A stretch of DNA of 64,000 nucleotides. Source: Tubiluchus corallicola. Lineage: Eukaryota > Priapulida > Priapulimorpha > Priapulimorphida > Tubiluchidae. Below are positions 1-11,426 of the stretch, in pieces (within the stretch, counting starts at the first letter, position 1; each line of letters begins with the position of its first letter). The position numbers were made by a program, and so were the translations under genes. Location: the NCBI GenBank assembly GCA_030141605.1, contig JAQGDQ010000292.1:124001-188000 (forward strand), written 5' to 3'. The notes under the pieces are model-generated. The model had not been told where the DNA came from and did not search any database. It worked only from the letters and a program-made list of their open reading frames with translations.

Positions 1-603
1 CATTCAATCAATAGTGTGCATTGACATGCAGTGGTCATTTATTGAATGAGTCTATGCAGCAACTGAAGCCATTTAGAATTAGGTGTTGACGTACGGAGCT
101 CGAGTTAATTCTGATTCGGTTCTTCTGATTAAACCTATCCAAATTCATTCGCATTTTTCATTGTACTTATTAGTTGCAGAAGCAGACGTGTTTTCACGTA
201 CGTGACGTCATAGCTCAAACTGTGCGCGTGACGTAACAGAATTAGCCTTACATGTGTCGCCAAAAATCACTGTTTATTCGAGGGTAATGTAAACGTGAAC
301 ACTGTTTACTGTAAAAGTAAACTATCGTTCTGCTAAAAACTATTTACATCATTGCAGCGTCGGTCATTAGCGGGTAAATTATAAGAATACATTGTACGAA
401 AGCTACAAGTAGTGACGTACGCCTTAAGCGTAATGCATTCTGAACGTGATAAATGTGATTACTGAAAGAGATTATTGCCCCAAGACTTTTCGCAAACATT
501 TTTGATATTAACAACGAATTTTTCAAGTGACAAATACAGCTTACACGAAAAGTAGATTACGTAATCGCAAACAAAACAATTGAATTTTTGTGCTTGTCTC
601 CAG
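1..603. other. Non-coding stretch with CRE motifs
   Basis: No coding signal on either strand; the short open frames here look like chance. The stretch carries two cAMP-response-element-like motifs (annotated separately) and could be promoter or 5' flank for the candidate exon starting at 604. Confidence 0.4.
203..236. promoter_or_regulatory. Pair of CRE-like sites
   Basis: A full palindromic TGACGTCA lies at 203-210 and a variant TGACGTAA at 229-236, 26 bp apart. Such sites bind CREB/ATF bZIP dimers in animals. They sit about 400 bp upstream of a candidate exon. Other TGACGTCA copies occur at about 7135 and 11462, so on its own the motif is weak evidence. Confidence 0.3.
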
Positions 604-635
604 TTGTAACGCCGAAGTTGTAAATTTTCCCGAAA

Positions 636-716
636 ATGCCTTCTATGGTGGTTGTTGGCTTTGTCTTTTTGTTTATCATTGTACTCATCGTTATCATTCT
701 TCTAATTATATTGTGA
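636..716 (+). CDS. Candidate 26-aa transmembrane micropeptide
   Basis: An ATG at 636 with A at -3 opens a 26-codon frame ending in TGA at 714-716. After a short MPS start the peptide is almost wholly hydrophobic (V, I, L, F), with no charged residue, enough for one membrane helix. It lies inside a plausible exon, 604-773: a pyrimidine-rich acceptor ending in ccag at 603 and a good donor (cag|gtaaga) at 774. It is the first ATG in that exon. Short single-helix peptides of this size include the sarcolamban/phospholamban group, but I see no specific similarity to any of them. The frame could also be chance or part of a longer spliced message. It does not read through to the donor, so it is a poor candidate for the missing signal-peptide exon of the CUB gene. 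Confidence 0.28.
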   Translation: MPSMVVVGFVFLFIIVLIVIILLIIL

Positions 717-1444
717 TTCTTGCAAAGCTGTAGTCACAAAGGAGTGCTTGCTAAAAGTAGATTGAAAACTGTCAGGTAAGATTAGAAAGTGGCTTAACGA
801 AAAATAAAACATTGCACTGAAATACGAGATTCTTTTTAACTAAGCCAGATTAAATGAAAGCTCATATATTACATGGAATTATGTTGTTTACTGGCTTCTC
901 TAAATTTTAGAAAAATGTAACTTTAACGTAAAGGAAATTAAACACAGTAACAATATTTTGAGTAGTCCAAAGCACAACACTGATTTTTAGGACCTAATAA
1001 AAGGACCTAAATTTTATTATTTTTTTAATGTGTTTGTTATATGTAACCACATAATGATATAACTGTTACTACATGTATGCTAATCATATTCTACATTCAC
1101 GTTTAGTTAACCTTTTCTGGATTACTCTTCAGCAACAATTTTCTTTCTTGTTGTCTTTCCTGCAGCAGCATCAACCTCTTTTACCCAGTCACCATTTCTA
1201 TGCACTTGCATAATATGTGACATATAACACGTACAGCAACTGCAGGTTCTATTACAATAGAAAATCTAAGTCTCCTGATTCATTATGAAACTAATTTCCT
1301 GCGCACAAAGCAGCAATATGATGAATTAGTGGTTACAATTGCCACTAATTGGCAATTTATTCAGAGCTGATCTAATATTGCTACAGGGTCTTCGTTAGTT
1401 TCCTAAAAGACCCACGTTGGTAAGCTGTGCTGGATTGTCTACAT
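717..1444. other. Flanking non-coding DNA, probable 3' UTR of minus gene
   Basis: No coding signal. On the minus strand this lies downstream of the stop at 1445. An AATAAA on that strand (TTTATT on the plus strand near 1012-1017) could be the polyadenylation signal of the gene at 1445-2234. Confidence 0.3.
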
Positions 1445-2234
1445 CTACATCTGATCAGGCACTGTCTTTTTGGGTGACTCTTCAAGATGGCTGCTATACA
1501 AAGGTGATACCAGCAACTCTGCGATCTCATTCTCTACTGCCTTACTGACATGGGAATCTAATCGCAATGTCATCTGATCATTCTGCTTGTTATCTATCTT
1601 CTCGAGTGCACATTCTGATGTTTCCTCTAACACGTTTTCTGGTTCGCTGTTATTTTTCTGAGCAGTTCCAGGTATTGGTGTGTTACTTTCAACACTGTCA
1701 ACGCTTGGTTTTCTTTGAGTCTTCGCAAAATGATGATCAGATGAGTTTTCCAAATCGTCACCAGGTTGAGCTGGATCGTCTACATCTGCAGCCGGTAGAG
1801 GACTACTTTTATTGATTGCCTCCGCCAAATGACTGTCATGCAAAGTTGCCGGATGAACAACTACCACCTCATTTTCTACACCAACAGTGACCTGCATGGA
1901 ATATGGTGACAGCATTTGCGGATCATTTTGTTTCTTGTCCAAGTTCTCAGATGCAGATGTTGGTATTTTATCTAATACGTTTTCTAGTTCCATGTTGCTT
2001 TTCTGAGAGGTCCCGGGTATTGCTGTGTCATCTTCAACGTTACCCTGGCTCTGTTTTCGTTGATTTTTCGACCAAACCTTCTGTATCCGTCGTCGCTTTC
2101 TTTTTTCCTTCCAATTACAAGGGCCTAAGGGAGGCAGAGCTGTTGGCGTTTTGGATCCAAACAGTTCTCCTGTGAAATGCCTCACAGAGCTTTCTGTCCT
2201 AGGAGAGTCAAGTAAATGCTGTGCGCAACAACAG
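1445..2234 (-). CDS. Terminal exon of an unrecognised protein with internal duplication
   Basis: The last exon of a minus-strand gene: an acceptor (tttatag) sits just above 2234 and 262 codons run open to TAG at 1445-1447. No ATG starts the frame, so earlier exons are expected; the first base of the exon completes a codon (phase 2). The protein opens with a Cys-rich piece (CCCAQH), then a basic tract (KEKRKRRR) that looks like a nuclear localisation signal, then two tandem copies of an ~88-residue acidic, low-structure segment. The copies share IPGT(S/A)QK, ENVL, KQND, VENE and SHL in the same order. The C-terminus is PDQM. A THAP-like or transposase-derived origin was considered, but the diagnostic residues are not visible, so no function is assigned. 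A possible previous exon ends at about 2463 (donor gtaagt, matching phase) but is not convincing. Confidence 0.55.
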
Positions 2235-2621
2235 CTATAAACACAAAGAAAATGTATGGTTTTAGGTATTTATATTATATGTTTGGATAACTACGAACTA
2301 GTGGCACAATAATAGTGTTTTCAGCGTTTTCAAAGCAGAATGCACCGTTGATGAGAAAAAGACTGAATGAATGCAGATCCAGATCCGCAAGCGTGACTAT
2401 GTTTGGCCACTGTGGTTAAGTCATGTCTGTAACTGATTACTTGTGATCACATGTAACTTACAAGTCTAGACGTGTACGGTGCTCGTGGCAAATTATCATT
2501 TGACTATGCCGAGTCCAATGCGGATTACCCGACACGTTTGACTGAGCACTTTGCCTTATTTTAACACTTGGCTCCTATCTCAGACTCTTAAACAACTCCA
2601 GCTGAGCACTTACCCGAGGTA

Positions 2622-2677
2622 ACTACCCTGCAAGTTTCGTGATTCGAAGTATAATAACTTTATAGTTATTCAATGTT
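2622..2677. repeat. Diverged interspersed repeat, copy 1
   Basis: Matches 3521-3579 in the same orientation, sharing GCAAGTTTCGTG and AGTTATTCAAT with similar spacing. The two copies flank the hAT-type element, so this is either an older duplication that the element landed in or a short dispersed family. Confidence 0.4.
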
Positions 2678-2702
2678 ATGCATTTTGGTTACTATCTGGG
2701 CA

Positions 2703-3311
2703 CATTGGCGTACGGGGCGGGAGGCAGACTGCCCCCCATTTTTCTGGTTTAAAAAAATTCGGGTAAAATTGATGCCCAAATTCGGGCAGAACTGCCCTTT
2801 ATATTTTCAGAAAATAGTTTTTTCAACTTCGAAATTGATATTTTTTCAGATTTCAATCGTCATCGCCTTATTTTTTCCTGGAATTCAAATATGGCCCGAA
2901 TCTTGCGAGAGTAATATTTATGCCATGCAGCTGGATGCCCGAATCTTGATCTCACAGGAGGCGTCGTCCGCGCCAACTCCGGAGCCCGGACCGGCAGTGA
3001 GAGTGGTCTCGAAACAATTAGCACTCGCAAAATTGAAAATATATTAGTCGCTGGGTTCTCTGCAGGTCTCTGATTGTTTATAAAACTCTTATCACTTCCT
3101 ACATTTCAATAATGGCTAATAATTAATGTTGATCAGCTTCATGAGTTCAGGCTTGTGTCATCAGAAATGACGCCTTTTTGTATTCGCTATCTGGAACCTA
3201 GTAAAGTTGTACTTGTTGAAACGGGGGCCTAAAAAATCGGGTGAAATTCTAAGAATTCGGGCAAAGAATCCTCTGCCCCCTCCCAAAATTCAGGGACCCC
3301 GCACGCCTATG
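2703..3311. mobile_element. Non-autonomous hAT-type DNA transposon (609 bp)
   Basis: The ends are inverted repeats: left CATTGGCGTACGGGG, right (reversed) CATAGGCGTGCGGGG, 13 of 15 matching, followed on both sides by G-rich then TGCCCCC-rich sequence. A perfect 8-bp direct duplication, TCTGGGCA, flanks it at 2695-2702 and 3312-3319. An 8-bp duplication and a CA..GGCGTA-like end are hallmarks of the hAT superfamily. It has no transposase, and the open frames inside it (2673-3047 and 3207-3422) are incidental. Confidence 0.8.
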
Positions 3312-3520
3312 TCTGGGCATCTTAAAGAATCTCAAATATTTAAAAGTTCAGTACATTTACCCATAGTACCTATGAAAAAAAATTCTGTTTTTCTTTTTTT
3401 TGAACGTAACTCAAAGTTATAGCTGGAGCTGAATGACAATGGAAAAACTGATCGATGTCCAGTGTTCTTGACCGTTTGACCTAAGTCACTAGACCATTTT
3501 CAAGACGATAACTCAAGTGT

Positions 3521-3579
3521 CTACTTTGCAAGTTTCGTGCCTTTGCGTAACTACAGTTTTAGAGTTATTCAATATTGTG
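3521..3579. repeat. Diverged interspersed repeat, copy 2
   Basis: Same-orientation partner of 2622-2677. The surrounding 3320-4190 has no gene; it is AT-rich with scattered repeat-like segments. Confidence 0.4.
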
Positions 3580-4193
3580 ACTCTAACTTGACTGTGTTAT
3601 TGACCCTTTGAATGACGATGATGGAAAAAAATCGGCGTATGGGTTTACTTAGTTAGATCCTCGCACATCGCGCACGCAGATAAAAAATGTAAGTGACCAA
3701 CTTACCAAAAGCTTCAACAGGAATGCACGTAGAAAACTGAAAAGCTAGGAATAGGTAACTTGCCGAGGCAATATGTGACGACAAAAGTTTAATATCGAAA
3801 GATTATAACCGTTATTTTAAGAGACGGTTTTTTATTAGATTTTTTAATATTAGAAACAATGATACTTCCGGCGCCAGACTGATGTTACAAGGCGCGGTTA
3901 TATAGGCCTATCACCTTTTCCATGATAAAGCTTAATTTCTACTTTGATAAATTATCAATTTGTAATGTTAGCTGCCATCTTAGATTTTGGCTGTCATTTT
4001 GAAATTTCATGCTTGCAATAATTCCCACCTCACAGAAGATGTAGTACACCGTAAGTGTGCCATACTCCTTGTTTGCATCACCTTATACACTTATCTTATT
4101 CACCTCATCTATTTGCTACTGTGGACTTAAACTGTGGAATTCATCACCATCAACGTCAGTATAATATTTACTGTTTCATTGCCAGCTAAATAG

Positions 4194-4528
4194 AGTAGAA
4201 TAGAATAGGATTTTTTACTTGGATAAGTAGAAACATAAGGCTATTTCCATTACAGTTCAAGTGTGGTTAGTAATTACTAAAAATAAAAATACGATTATAA
4301 ATAAAAAACAAGAAATTAAGAAAAGCTTTATAAAACAAACTCAACACAAACACATTGCAATACACCCACAGTAAAATTAGCATATTAATTACTAAAAACA
4401 AAAAAATACTATTATTAAAAATGAGAATTTAGGAAAAGTATTGTAAAATAAATAAAACACAAAAATAATACATACAAGCTAAAATTAAACATATTAAATT
4501 TTAAAAATAAGAAGCGCTATTATTAAAA
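4194..4528. repeat. A-rich degenerate tandem repeat
   Basis: Diverged units share blocks such as TTGCAATACACCCACAGT and ATTACTAAAAA-type A-rich tracts. They run into the cleaner duplication that follows and look like older members of the same array. Confidence 0.45.
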
Positions 4529-4864
4529 TATGAAATTAAGAATTGCAGAGTAAACAACATACTGCAATACATCCACAGTCAAATTATGCACAGTAATGAA
4601 ATTTAAATACAAGATAAGGCTAAAAGCGTATAAAGTTTCACAAATTTTATAGTTTAAAAGTGTCGAAATGTAAACAATATCGTCTGCTACTAACATATGA
4701 AGTTAAGAATTGCAGAGTAAACAACATACTGCAATACATTCACAGTCAAATTATGCACAGTAATGAAATTTAAATACAAGATAAGGCTAAAAGCGTATAA
4801 AGTTTCACAAATTTTATAGTTTAAAAGTGTCGAAATGTAAACAATATCGTCTGCTACTAACATA
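4529..4864. repeat. Recent 167-bp tandem duplication
   Basis: The segment from about 4529 to 4696 is repeated at once to about 4864 with an offset of 167 bp and only two or three differences seen (for example TGAAATTAAG against TGAAGTTAAG, and CATCCACAG against CATTCACAG). Each unit contains the TGCAATACAT(C/T)CACAGTC block also seen in the diverged array upstream. Confidence 0.8.
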
Positions 4865-5953
4865 ATTCAGGTCTCCATAACTACCTATTACAGGCCTACC
4901 TGTGTGACACACCAGTTATAACATTGTGTTCTTTGAGTAAAATGTACAGCGCGTTGTGATCTCATCCAGCTGAATCTTCCTAAGCCAATCTTCCTATCCC
5001 TTTGAACAGTCTTTTATCTGCCACCTTTACCCCTGACTGCACCGCTTTTTATTATTACATAAAAAATTTTCCTCTTAAACTGTCTAATACGTTTTCTTGT
5101 TCTGTTTTTTAATTGTATTTCCAAATTACTAACTTGCTTCCTTCTGAGCTTTGACCTTCAGTTATGGTCCTTAAAAATTGGCGACAATTGATAAAAATAT
5201 TTTGGCTAGAACTCTAAAGAATGATTTCATAACGATTGCCAAAAATTAACATACAATTTGAACGAAAGCGAAATTTAGTACATAGGATTCAGCCGTACTT
5301 AGCCCACTATCTTAAAAATAACATACATACTTCGCCACAATTCCTGTACAGCCAAAACAGCAACTATTATAACATTTCCCCCACGTTATACAACAGCGTC
5401 TACAACAAGAACGACAGCAGGACTGGCATCCTCTTAAACAATGAGAACAAGTTAACCCCATGCTCTTCACATGATCTGGGGTGATACCTCATGATTGCGC
5501 ACACTAATTCGCGATGTTATACTGGGCTAGAAACCATAAGATGTTTGAAGATCTGCACACAACATGTACGACAGCAATATCTTAAATGAAACCATCTAGG
5601 CAGAAAGAACTTTCAATTAAAACGTCATCAAATATAGTTTGATTGTTAAAAAAATTTTCATTGTTTGGCGAATTAGAATTCTTTTTTATTAAGACTTGTT
5701 TTGAATATGTCTGCTACTAGCAGCATTTTGTTGGCTCGTTCCAGTTTCAGAACCATAATGTCAGGAACTACTAAATATAAAACAGCGTTTTTCCTTGTAT
5801 TTAGTAGTCCTTGCTACTTGGTTCTGTGAAAGTCTTTACAATTATATAGAATGCATTCACACTCCATAAATAAGAAGGTACATGTGGCAACTGTCTATAT
5901 TGCAAAACTTGGATTGGATTTGCAAACACGTTAATTATAACTTACAAAAGCTA

Positions 5954-6015
<62 letters not shown>

Positions 6016-7430
6016 TCACCTTTTAGAACAATTTTTAGTTAGCAAGCATTGTTAGTTTTTTCAAAACGTAATGCTAACACTTAAACTGTCTCTCCAGCAA
6101 ATATCTAATGACATCTTTTGAGCAAAATCTTAGGTATATTTGCGCAGAGCCATCTATTTACTATTCAAATTTCTTATGAGTTTTGTTAGTGAAAGACGCC
6201 ACGTATTATACAAAAAGCCCAAAATAAAAAAAGATCAAGGAAAACTGAAACCATACATTATTTTATGTTAGCCATTTTACGTATACTCAATTAACAATCA
6301 CAAGCTTTCGGCAACTTCAAAGAACATTTCAGACTTGTACAAAATAGGCCGAATCTTCGTTATAAATGTTTGATTGAGTGTTTTCTGAAATTCAGTGAAA
6401 CTTATGTAATTTTATATTACAGGCCAATAGCGTACATCATCATCCGCTATCATTTTGAGTGTAGCATCTCATATTGATTTACCATCAGGGCAGAATTGGT
6501 GAAATGCACTGCATAAATATGCATCTCAGTGATAGATGAAATGAGAAATTTATTTTGCGTAATGGATGTTTTACAATGCAAGATTTCAAATGCACAACTA
6601 GTCAAGGATAAGTGCAGAAATTCAACTAGCAGTGTAAATAAAAAAAAACAGATCACGACACTACGTTTAACAAATTAATGTACCTATCAACAAATCATTC
6701 ACAAGAATCAATACACCAATACTTAATTAAGATGTTAGCAGCAACGTCTCATAACAATAATTAATTTCACGCAATGGTTAATTACACCAATTAATTACGT
6801 GGTACATAATTAGTTTCTAAGAACACTATGGCATTAATTTTTAAGACAGAAAAAATGATTGTTCAGACCATACTCATATTGATTTATGGTTAAAAATATG
6901 CATTGTTTCCATTATAGTTTCCAAATTGTTTTGCTAATTAAATCTTAAGTTAAAAACATAATTAGAGGCCTGCAGGTGCACTTAGCAATGTCTGAACTTT
7001 TCACAAATGTTTTAAAAAAAGCGAAAATTGAAATGGCAGTGAAACACAAAAAATTCGGAAATTCTAGTTGCAGGATTTCAAATATCTAGTTTATCGGGGG
7101 GGGGGGGCTAAGACGTGATTTCGCGAGGGTGCCCTGACGTCATAAGTGGGTTCTCGTCTGTTGCAAAAATATGTAGAGCTGAGAACACATATCACATGTA
7201 CACATATCACAAACTAAAAAAATCGGGCCTCTGAGATAACAAAGAATTCATTAATGTGAATCATTTTAAATCGTTAATTTCCTTTCTGCAGTATGGAGTT
7301 ATGGTCTGAAATAAGGAGTGGATTTTTTAACGCGACACAACTATCGACAAAAATATTATATATTTATATTCAGTCATTACCCTTTGGATCAATCGAGGTG
7401 CCAGTATTTTCATAAAATATGATGTTCAAA
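4865..7430. other. Gene-free AT-rich stretch
   Basis: I see no gene. It contains an (AAT)n microsatellite (5953-6011) and a run of twelve G near 7096-7107. The 82-codon frame at 5236-5484 has no recognisable composition or splice context. Confidence 0.4.
5953..6011. repeat. (AAT)n microsatellite
   Basis: Uninterrupted trinucleotide repeat of about 59 bp. Confidence 0.95.
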
Positions 7431-7434
7431 TATG

Positions 7435-8400
7435 GGCATTTGCTGTGTTGCCCTGGCATATATAGTTTTTAGGGTACCTTAAATGCCCCACTAAGTACTC
7501 CCTAGGGTACCCCCAAAATGCCCTGGTTAAAAATAATTTTAATCTTATAACGGATCCCTGGAGCATCCTAGACTTTAAACCTAACAACGACAGACAATTT
7601 AAGTGGTATTGACTGCGGACAAACACCATCAAAGCAGGATTGTCCAAAATTAGGACCTGCAATTCATATAGCGGCTACATCTGGTTTACTTGTAAATGAT
7701 ATGTAACCATATGTAATCATCCTTGGAAGCTTAGATGGTACCTGGTATCTGCCAGATACCCGAAACATAGAGCCAGGTTAACGTCTGGACTGAAATACCA
7801 GTCGAAATAAAATATAAATGATTGGTTACCAAGTCTGGAGATGAATAATAATGACAGACAGGTTAAGTAGTATTTACTACTCGCCAGATGCCCTAAAAGT
7901 ATGGCTGTCTAAATTTGGGACTGCCGTATCCCAAGTTGGTCCTTTATTTAGGGCTTCTGGTTTGTACTACTTCATTGCATGTCATTACATACTTCCAACT
8001 TTCAAGATGATTACGTATCATTCACAATTGTAGCCACTACATTATTGTAGGTCCTAATTTCTGACACTTCTACTTGACTACTTAAGGCGTATGACGGGAG
8101 ATCAGTATCACTTAAATTGCCTGTCATCGTTACGTTTGCGGCTGAAGATAGATCACTTACATTTAATTTTAGCCGGTAACCCGTAATGACGATGCAAGTC
8201 CTAATTTGACGAGACGTTCAAGGTTGCCTGGTAGTCAAACTGTCTGTCATTGTCAAACACGCGCTCCAGGGATCATGAATTATCCTGTAAAACTAAAACC
8301 GATTGGTATGTTCTAACTTTGATCTAGGAAGACATTTTAGGAGTATTATAGAAACTACATATAGCAATGGCACCCTGGCAGACGTCTATTTAAACTTGAA
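7435..8400. mobile_element. Large inverted-repeat element of repeated sub-units
   Basis: Blocks on the left recur reversed on the right: GATCCCTGGAGC near 7553 against about 8266-8278; GACAGACAATTTAAGTGG near 7589 against its reverse near 8110-8130; AAATTAGGACCTGC near 7650 against about 8046-8062. A second forward copy of the GACAGACA..TTAAGTAG unit starts near 7853. The whole is roughly 1 kb with two arms of several hundred bp and no coding capacity. It is probably a foldback or MITE-like relic. Exact ends and target duplication were not found. Confidence 0.5.
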
Positions 8401-8921
8401 CTTATGTGACTAAATGTTGGTTTCTCGCTCCATTGATCTGAAGCGCCTGGCTGAGGGTCTAATATTGGTTTATGTGTCAACGATGAGAATAAAAATAAGG
8501 AATATTAGAATTTCCTGTGGTCTTTAGTCTTTATTAGTTTTGGTTTACAAATCTGGTTGCCTACCTATCAGACTGTTCGTTTAGCCGTCCGTCTGTATGT
8601 TTACCATTCTGTATGTATGCCTGCCTCTAGAGTCTTGCTAACAAAATTAACATAGTAATTTCTGTTAATATTGTCCATTCATTTGCCACCATTGAAGAAG
8701 TGTTTGTTGCAAAATGATTTCTTGTTTGTCGAGTTATGTGCCATCCTACAAGTGTCACGCGGTTTAGTCATTCGCACGGTTTGTGTGTTGCGGAAGTGGC
8801 TTCATGGAATGGGTTAACAGGCTGCAAGTCATTGGTTTATTATCAAACCGTTGAGGACCAGTCGAATCACACGTGCCAAACAAAAAATGCACTTGTATGA
8901 TTGTTATCGCTATAAGCACAC
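8401..8921. other. Gene-free spacer before LTR
   Basis: No gene or recognisable repeat beyond simple AT-rich sequence. The 5' flank of the LTR reads CACAC, which would be the target duplication if the other end of the element existed. Confidence 0.3.
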
Positions 8922-9910
8922 TGTGACGCTCATGCTTATTTTAGGCCAGGTTATGTAACTAGTTCCTACTGTTATAATTCCACCATTTATAAAAGAACTT
9001 TAGTTAAGATGTTTAACGGTATAATGACAGAAGCCAACTTGTTCTGAAATCAGATTTCACCTGTACATTCAATGATACTGTTTATGCATTACTACTATAT
9101 CATGTGACTGAAGCCACGTAGACGAAATTTTGGCTGTTCAGTTCGCCCAGGTATTCCGCTTTAAGTTGTCGAGTTAAGCGGACGTTCTCATGTCATGAAA
9201 TGATGGTTTAGTAGTAACGGTGCTCGCTTGTAGAAAAGCTATCTGTCTACCTGGTTACGACAGAGACGATAGTCGCATTTTTGCGATGATGCTTACCTGT
9301 TGCTGATTATATTTTCCTGACGCTGATGATACATCACTTACCAGTTGTCGATGATATCTGCTGCTGATGATACTTACCCGATTTACCTGACGTTGATGAT
9401 ACTGTCGTTGGTGCTTCCATGCTGATTACAAAATTGGTAATCCTTACCTTGCGACGAGTGCAGGAGCTTGGATGCTACCCCATTTTGGCGTCATATAAGT
9501 GGAGGCGTGTACATCAGGAGTCGTCAAAGTTTGGAGACGTCGTCGTCCACGTAATCAGCTCCATCAAGAGGTAGTGTAGTCAACCGTTCTATGGTGCACC
9601 ATTCCTTGATCAAGCCCCTGGTGAGGAGATGCTGCGGAATGGGAGCAGGAGAATAGTCGCTTGATGATGCCAAGACTGGACTGGTGAAAAACATTACGTT
9701 GTTCTTTTCCTTCTTAGCCGGCTTAATCTTTATTATTAACAGTTGTCTCGTAATGTGTTTTGAAACATTCATTAAATTGTTATATTATTTTATTAATTCA
9801 GTGGTTTCTTCACAGTGTTTTCGACTAAGTGTTTTATTCTTTACCTAAGGGTTACACTTAAGTCACAAACCACATATTTACAATAACGGAACTTAGACTA
9901 CATCGTCACA
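8922..9910 (+). mobile_element. 5' LTR of a retrotransposon
   Basis: A 989-bp segment starts TGTGACG and ends CGTCACA, perfect 7-bp inverted termini of TG..CA type, with a primer-binding site 3 bp after its end. Inside is a patch of degenerate GATGATAC/CTTACC repeats (about 9290-9420). No second LTR was seen in the window, so the assignment rests on the termini, the primer site and the gag frame that follows. Confidence 0.75.
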
Positions 9911-9913
9911 TTA

Positions 9914-9930
9914 TGGTGTCAGAAGTGGGA
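9914..9930 (+). promoter_or_regulatory. Primer-binding site matching tRNA-Leu
   Basis: TGGTGTCAGAAGTGGGA is the exact complement expected for the 3' end of a leucine tRNA (T-stem CCCAC, acceptor TTCTGAC, A, CCA). It would prime minus-strand DNA synthesis. Its position 3 bp after the LTR is normal for Ty3/gypsy-type elements. Confidence 0.8.
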
Positions 9931-10484
9931 TATTTGACTTTATTTGGTGTAACTCGGTAAGAATAAAATTCTTTGTCAGCATTTTGAGAATTTAATGATA
10001 TTTACTTTCAGGTAATTAGTTACATAGCTAATTTTCTGGGGGAATCTTTGGGCAAAAGCATATCGAAAGAACATAGCATCTTCCGTTGAGTGAATTTATT
10101 GATTACTCAGTTGAATGTGTTTTGTCCATTATTTAAATAGGTTTCCTGCAGATTTTGTAAACACTATAATTCCAGGTGTATGCCGACTTGAATGCCGATT
10201 TGTCCTTGATTACACTGTAAACGTTTCAAGTGCTAGTGAAACCGTTATTTCGTTGCAGGCTAGTCAAAAGTCTTGGCCTAGATTTTGTATATTCCTAGTT
10301 TGCTACTTTGTTTGATTTGCACTTACATTACCCCTAATATACAGTATTTTTGTATGTCTGTATGCGTTGAGCCAGTGTGTGTCAGTTGAATGATAGATCT
10401 ATAAATATTCTGCGAGCATAAAGTTTTTTCACTGTAACTACTATTTGTCCTATATTATCCTGTGATTAGAATGTACGCGTTTAC

Positions 10485-11426
10485 GTGGAGAGTGAATTGC
10501 AGCAACTTACTGTACCTGTCTTAAAGCAGATAACTGTTGAACGTAGGCTAACTTTACCACTGGGTGCAAATAAGGCCGGAATAATTGATATAATCATGAA
10601 TGCACAGGGTAACCCTGTGACGACAGGTGAACCTAGTGTTAGACCGAAAGAAGTTGAAGGTGTGTCAAGCACACCGAGTGTGTCTGTTGCGCAGATGAGT
10701 GGGCGCAGACGTGTGTCTGATCAACTGTTAGCAACTCCCCCTCCTGCCGACCTTACCTTGCATTCTGCTATTAATGGTAAACCTGCGGATGATGAGATGA
10801 CAGAACGTTCAGTACCTCTTTACAATATTGAAAAGTTAAAGTTAGTAGAGCGCGAGAAAGAGCGTGAATGGGAACGGGAACAGAAACGTGAAGAAAGGCA
10901 TGAACGTATGCAACGTGAAGAGAGAGAATGGGAACGTGAGCGTGAGGAACGCAGAGAACGAATGCAGAAAGAGCAGTATCAGTTTGAGTTGAAGCTTCGT
11001 GAGCTGGATGCCTCATCTCCAAGTCACGTGACACAGGTTCCTCCTCAATCACCTGATGGCATACTTACTACAACCGCATCTCGAATACCCCGTGTAAAGT
11101 TATCACGTGTATTTACAGAGGAAACCGATGATCTGCATACTTTCTTACAGTGGTTTGAAGCAGTAGCCAAAGCTAACGGCCTTGAAGAGAAACACTTTGC
11201 TGCATCGCTGGGCCCAGCTTTATCCGGAAAAGCAGCCCAGGCTTTTCAACAAGTGCCACTTGACAGCATGCAAGATTACAATGTTGTAAAGAAGACTTTG
11301 TTAGCTGCCTATGTCCTCTCCAATGACATGTATCTTGAGCGTTTCCGCAAGATTACTCGGAGACCGGATGAAACATTCCGTCAGCTTTTAGTACGGCTTG
11401 ATCAGGCTTATTGCTTATTATTATAA
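10485..11426 (+). pseudogene. gag: Truncated retrotransposon gag
   Basis: About 313 codons are open. The N-terminal ~40 residues resemble a SAP-like helix pair, followed by a linker, an E/R-rich coiled coil (about residues 125-170), then a gag core with TFLQWFEAVAKANG, SGKAAQAFQQV and a C-terminal RFRKITRRPDETFRQLLVRL. The frame begins after a TAG with no ATG; the nearest in-frame ATG is about 10596. An out-of-frame ATG at 10471 suggests a small frameshift at the start. Coding similarity stops near 11410, where the sequence turns into unrelated AT-rich DNA, so the nucleocapsid, protease, RT, integrase and 3' LTR are all missing. The element is dead. The family looks like Ty3/gypsy, but without pol this is not proven. 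Confidence 0.75.

Noticed and set aside
9524-9772. 82-codon minus-strand ORF
   Set aside because: Antisense within the LTR and unlike any protein I know.
10771-11052. 93-codon minus-strand ORF
   Set aside because: Shadow of the gag coiled-coil coding sequence.
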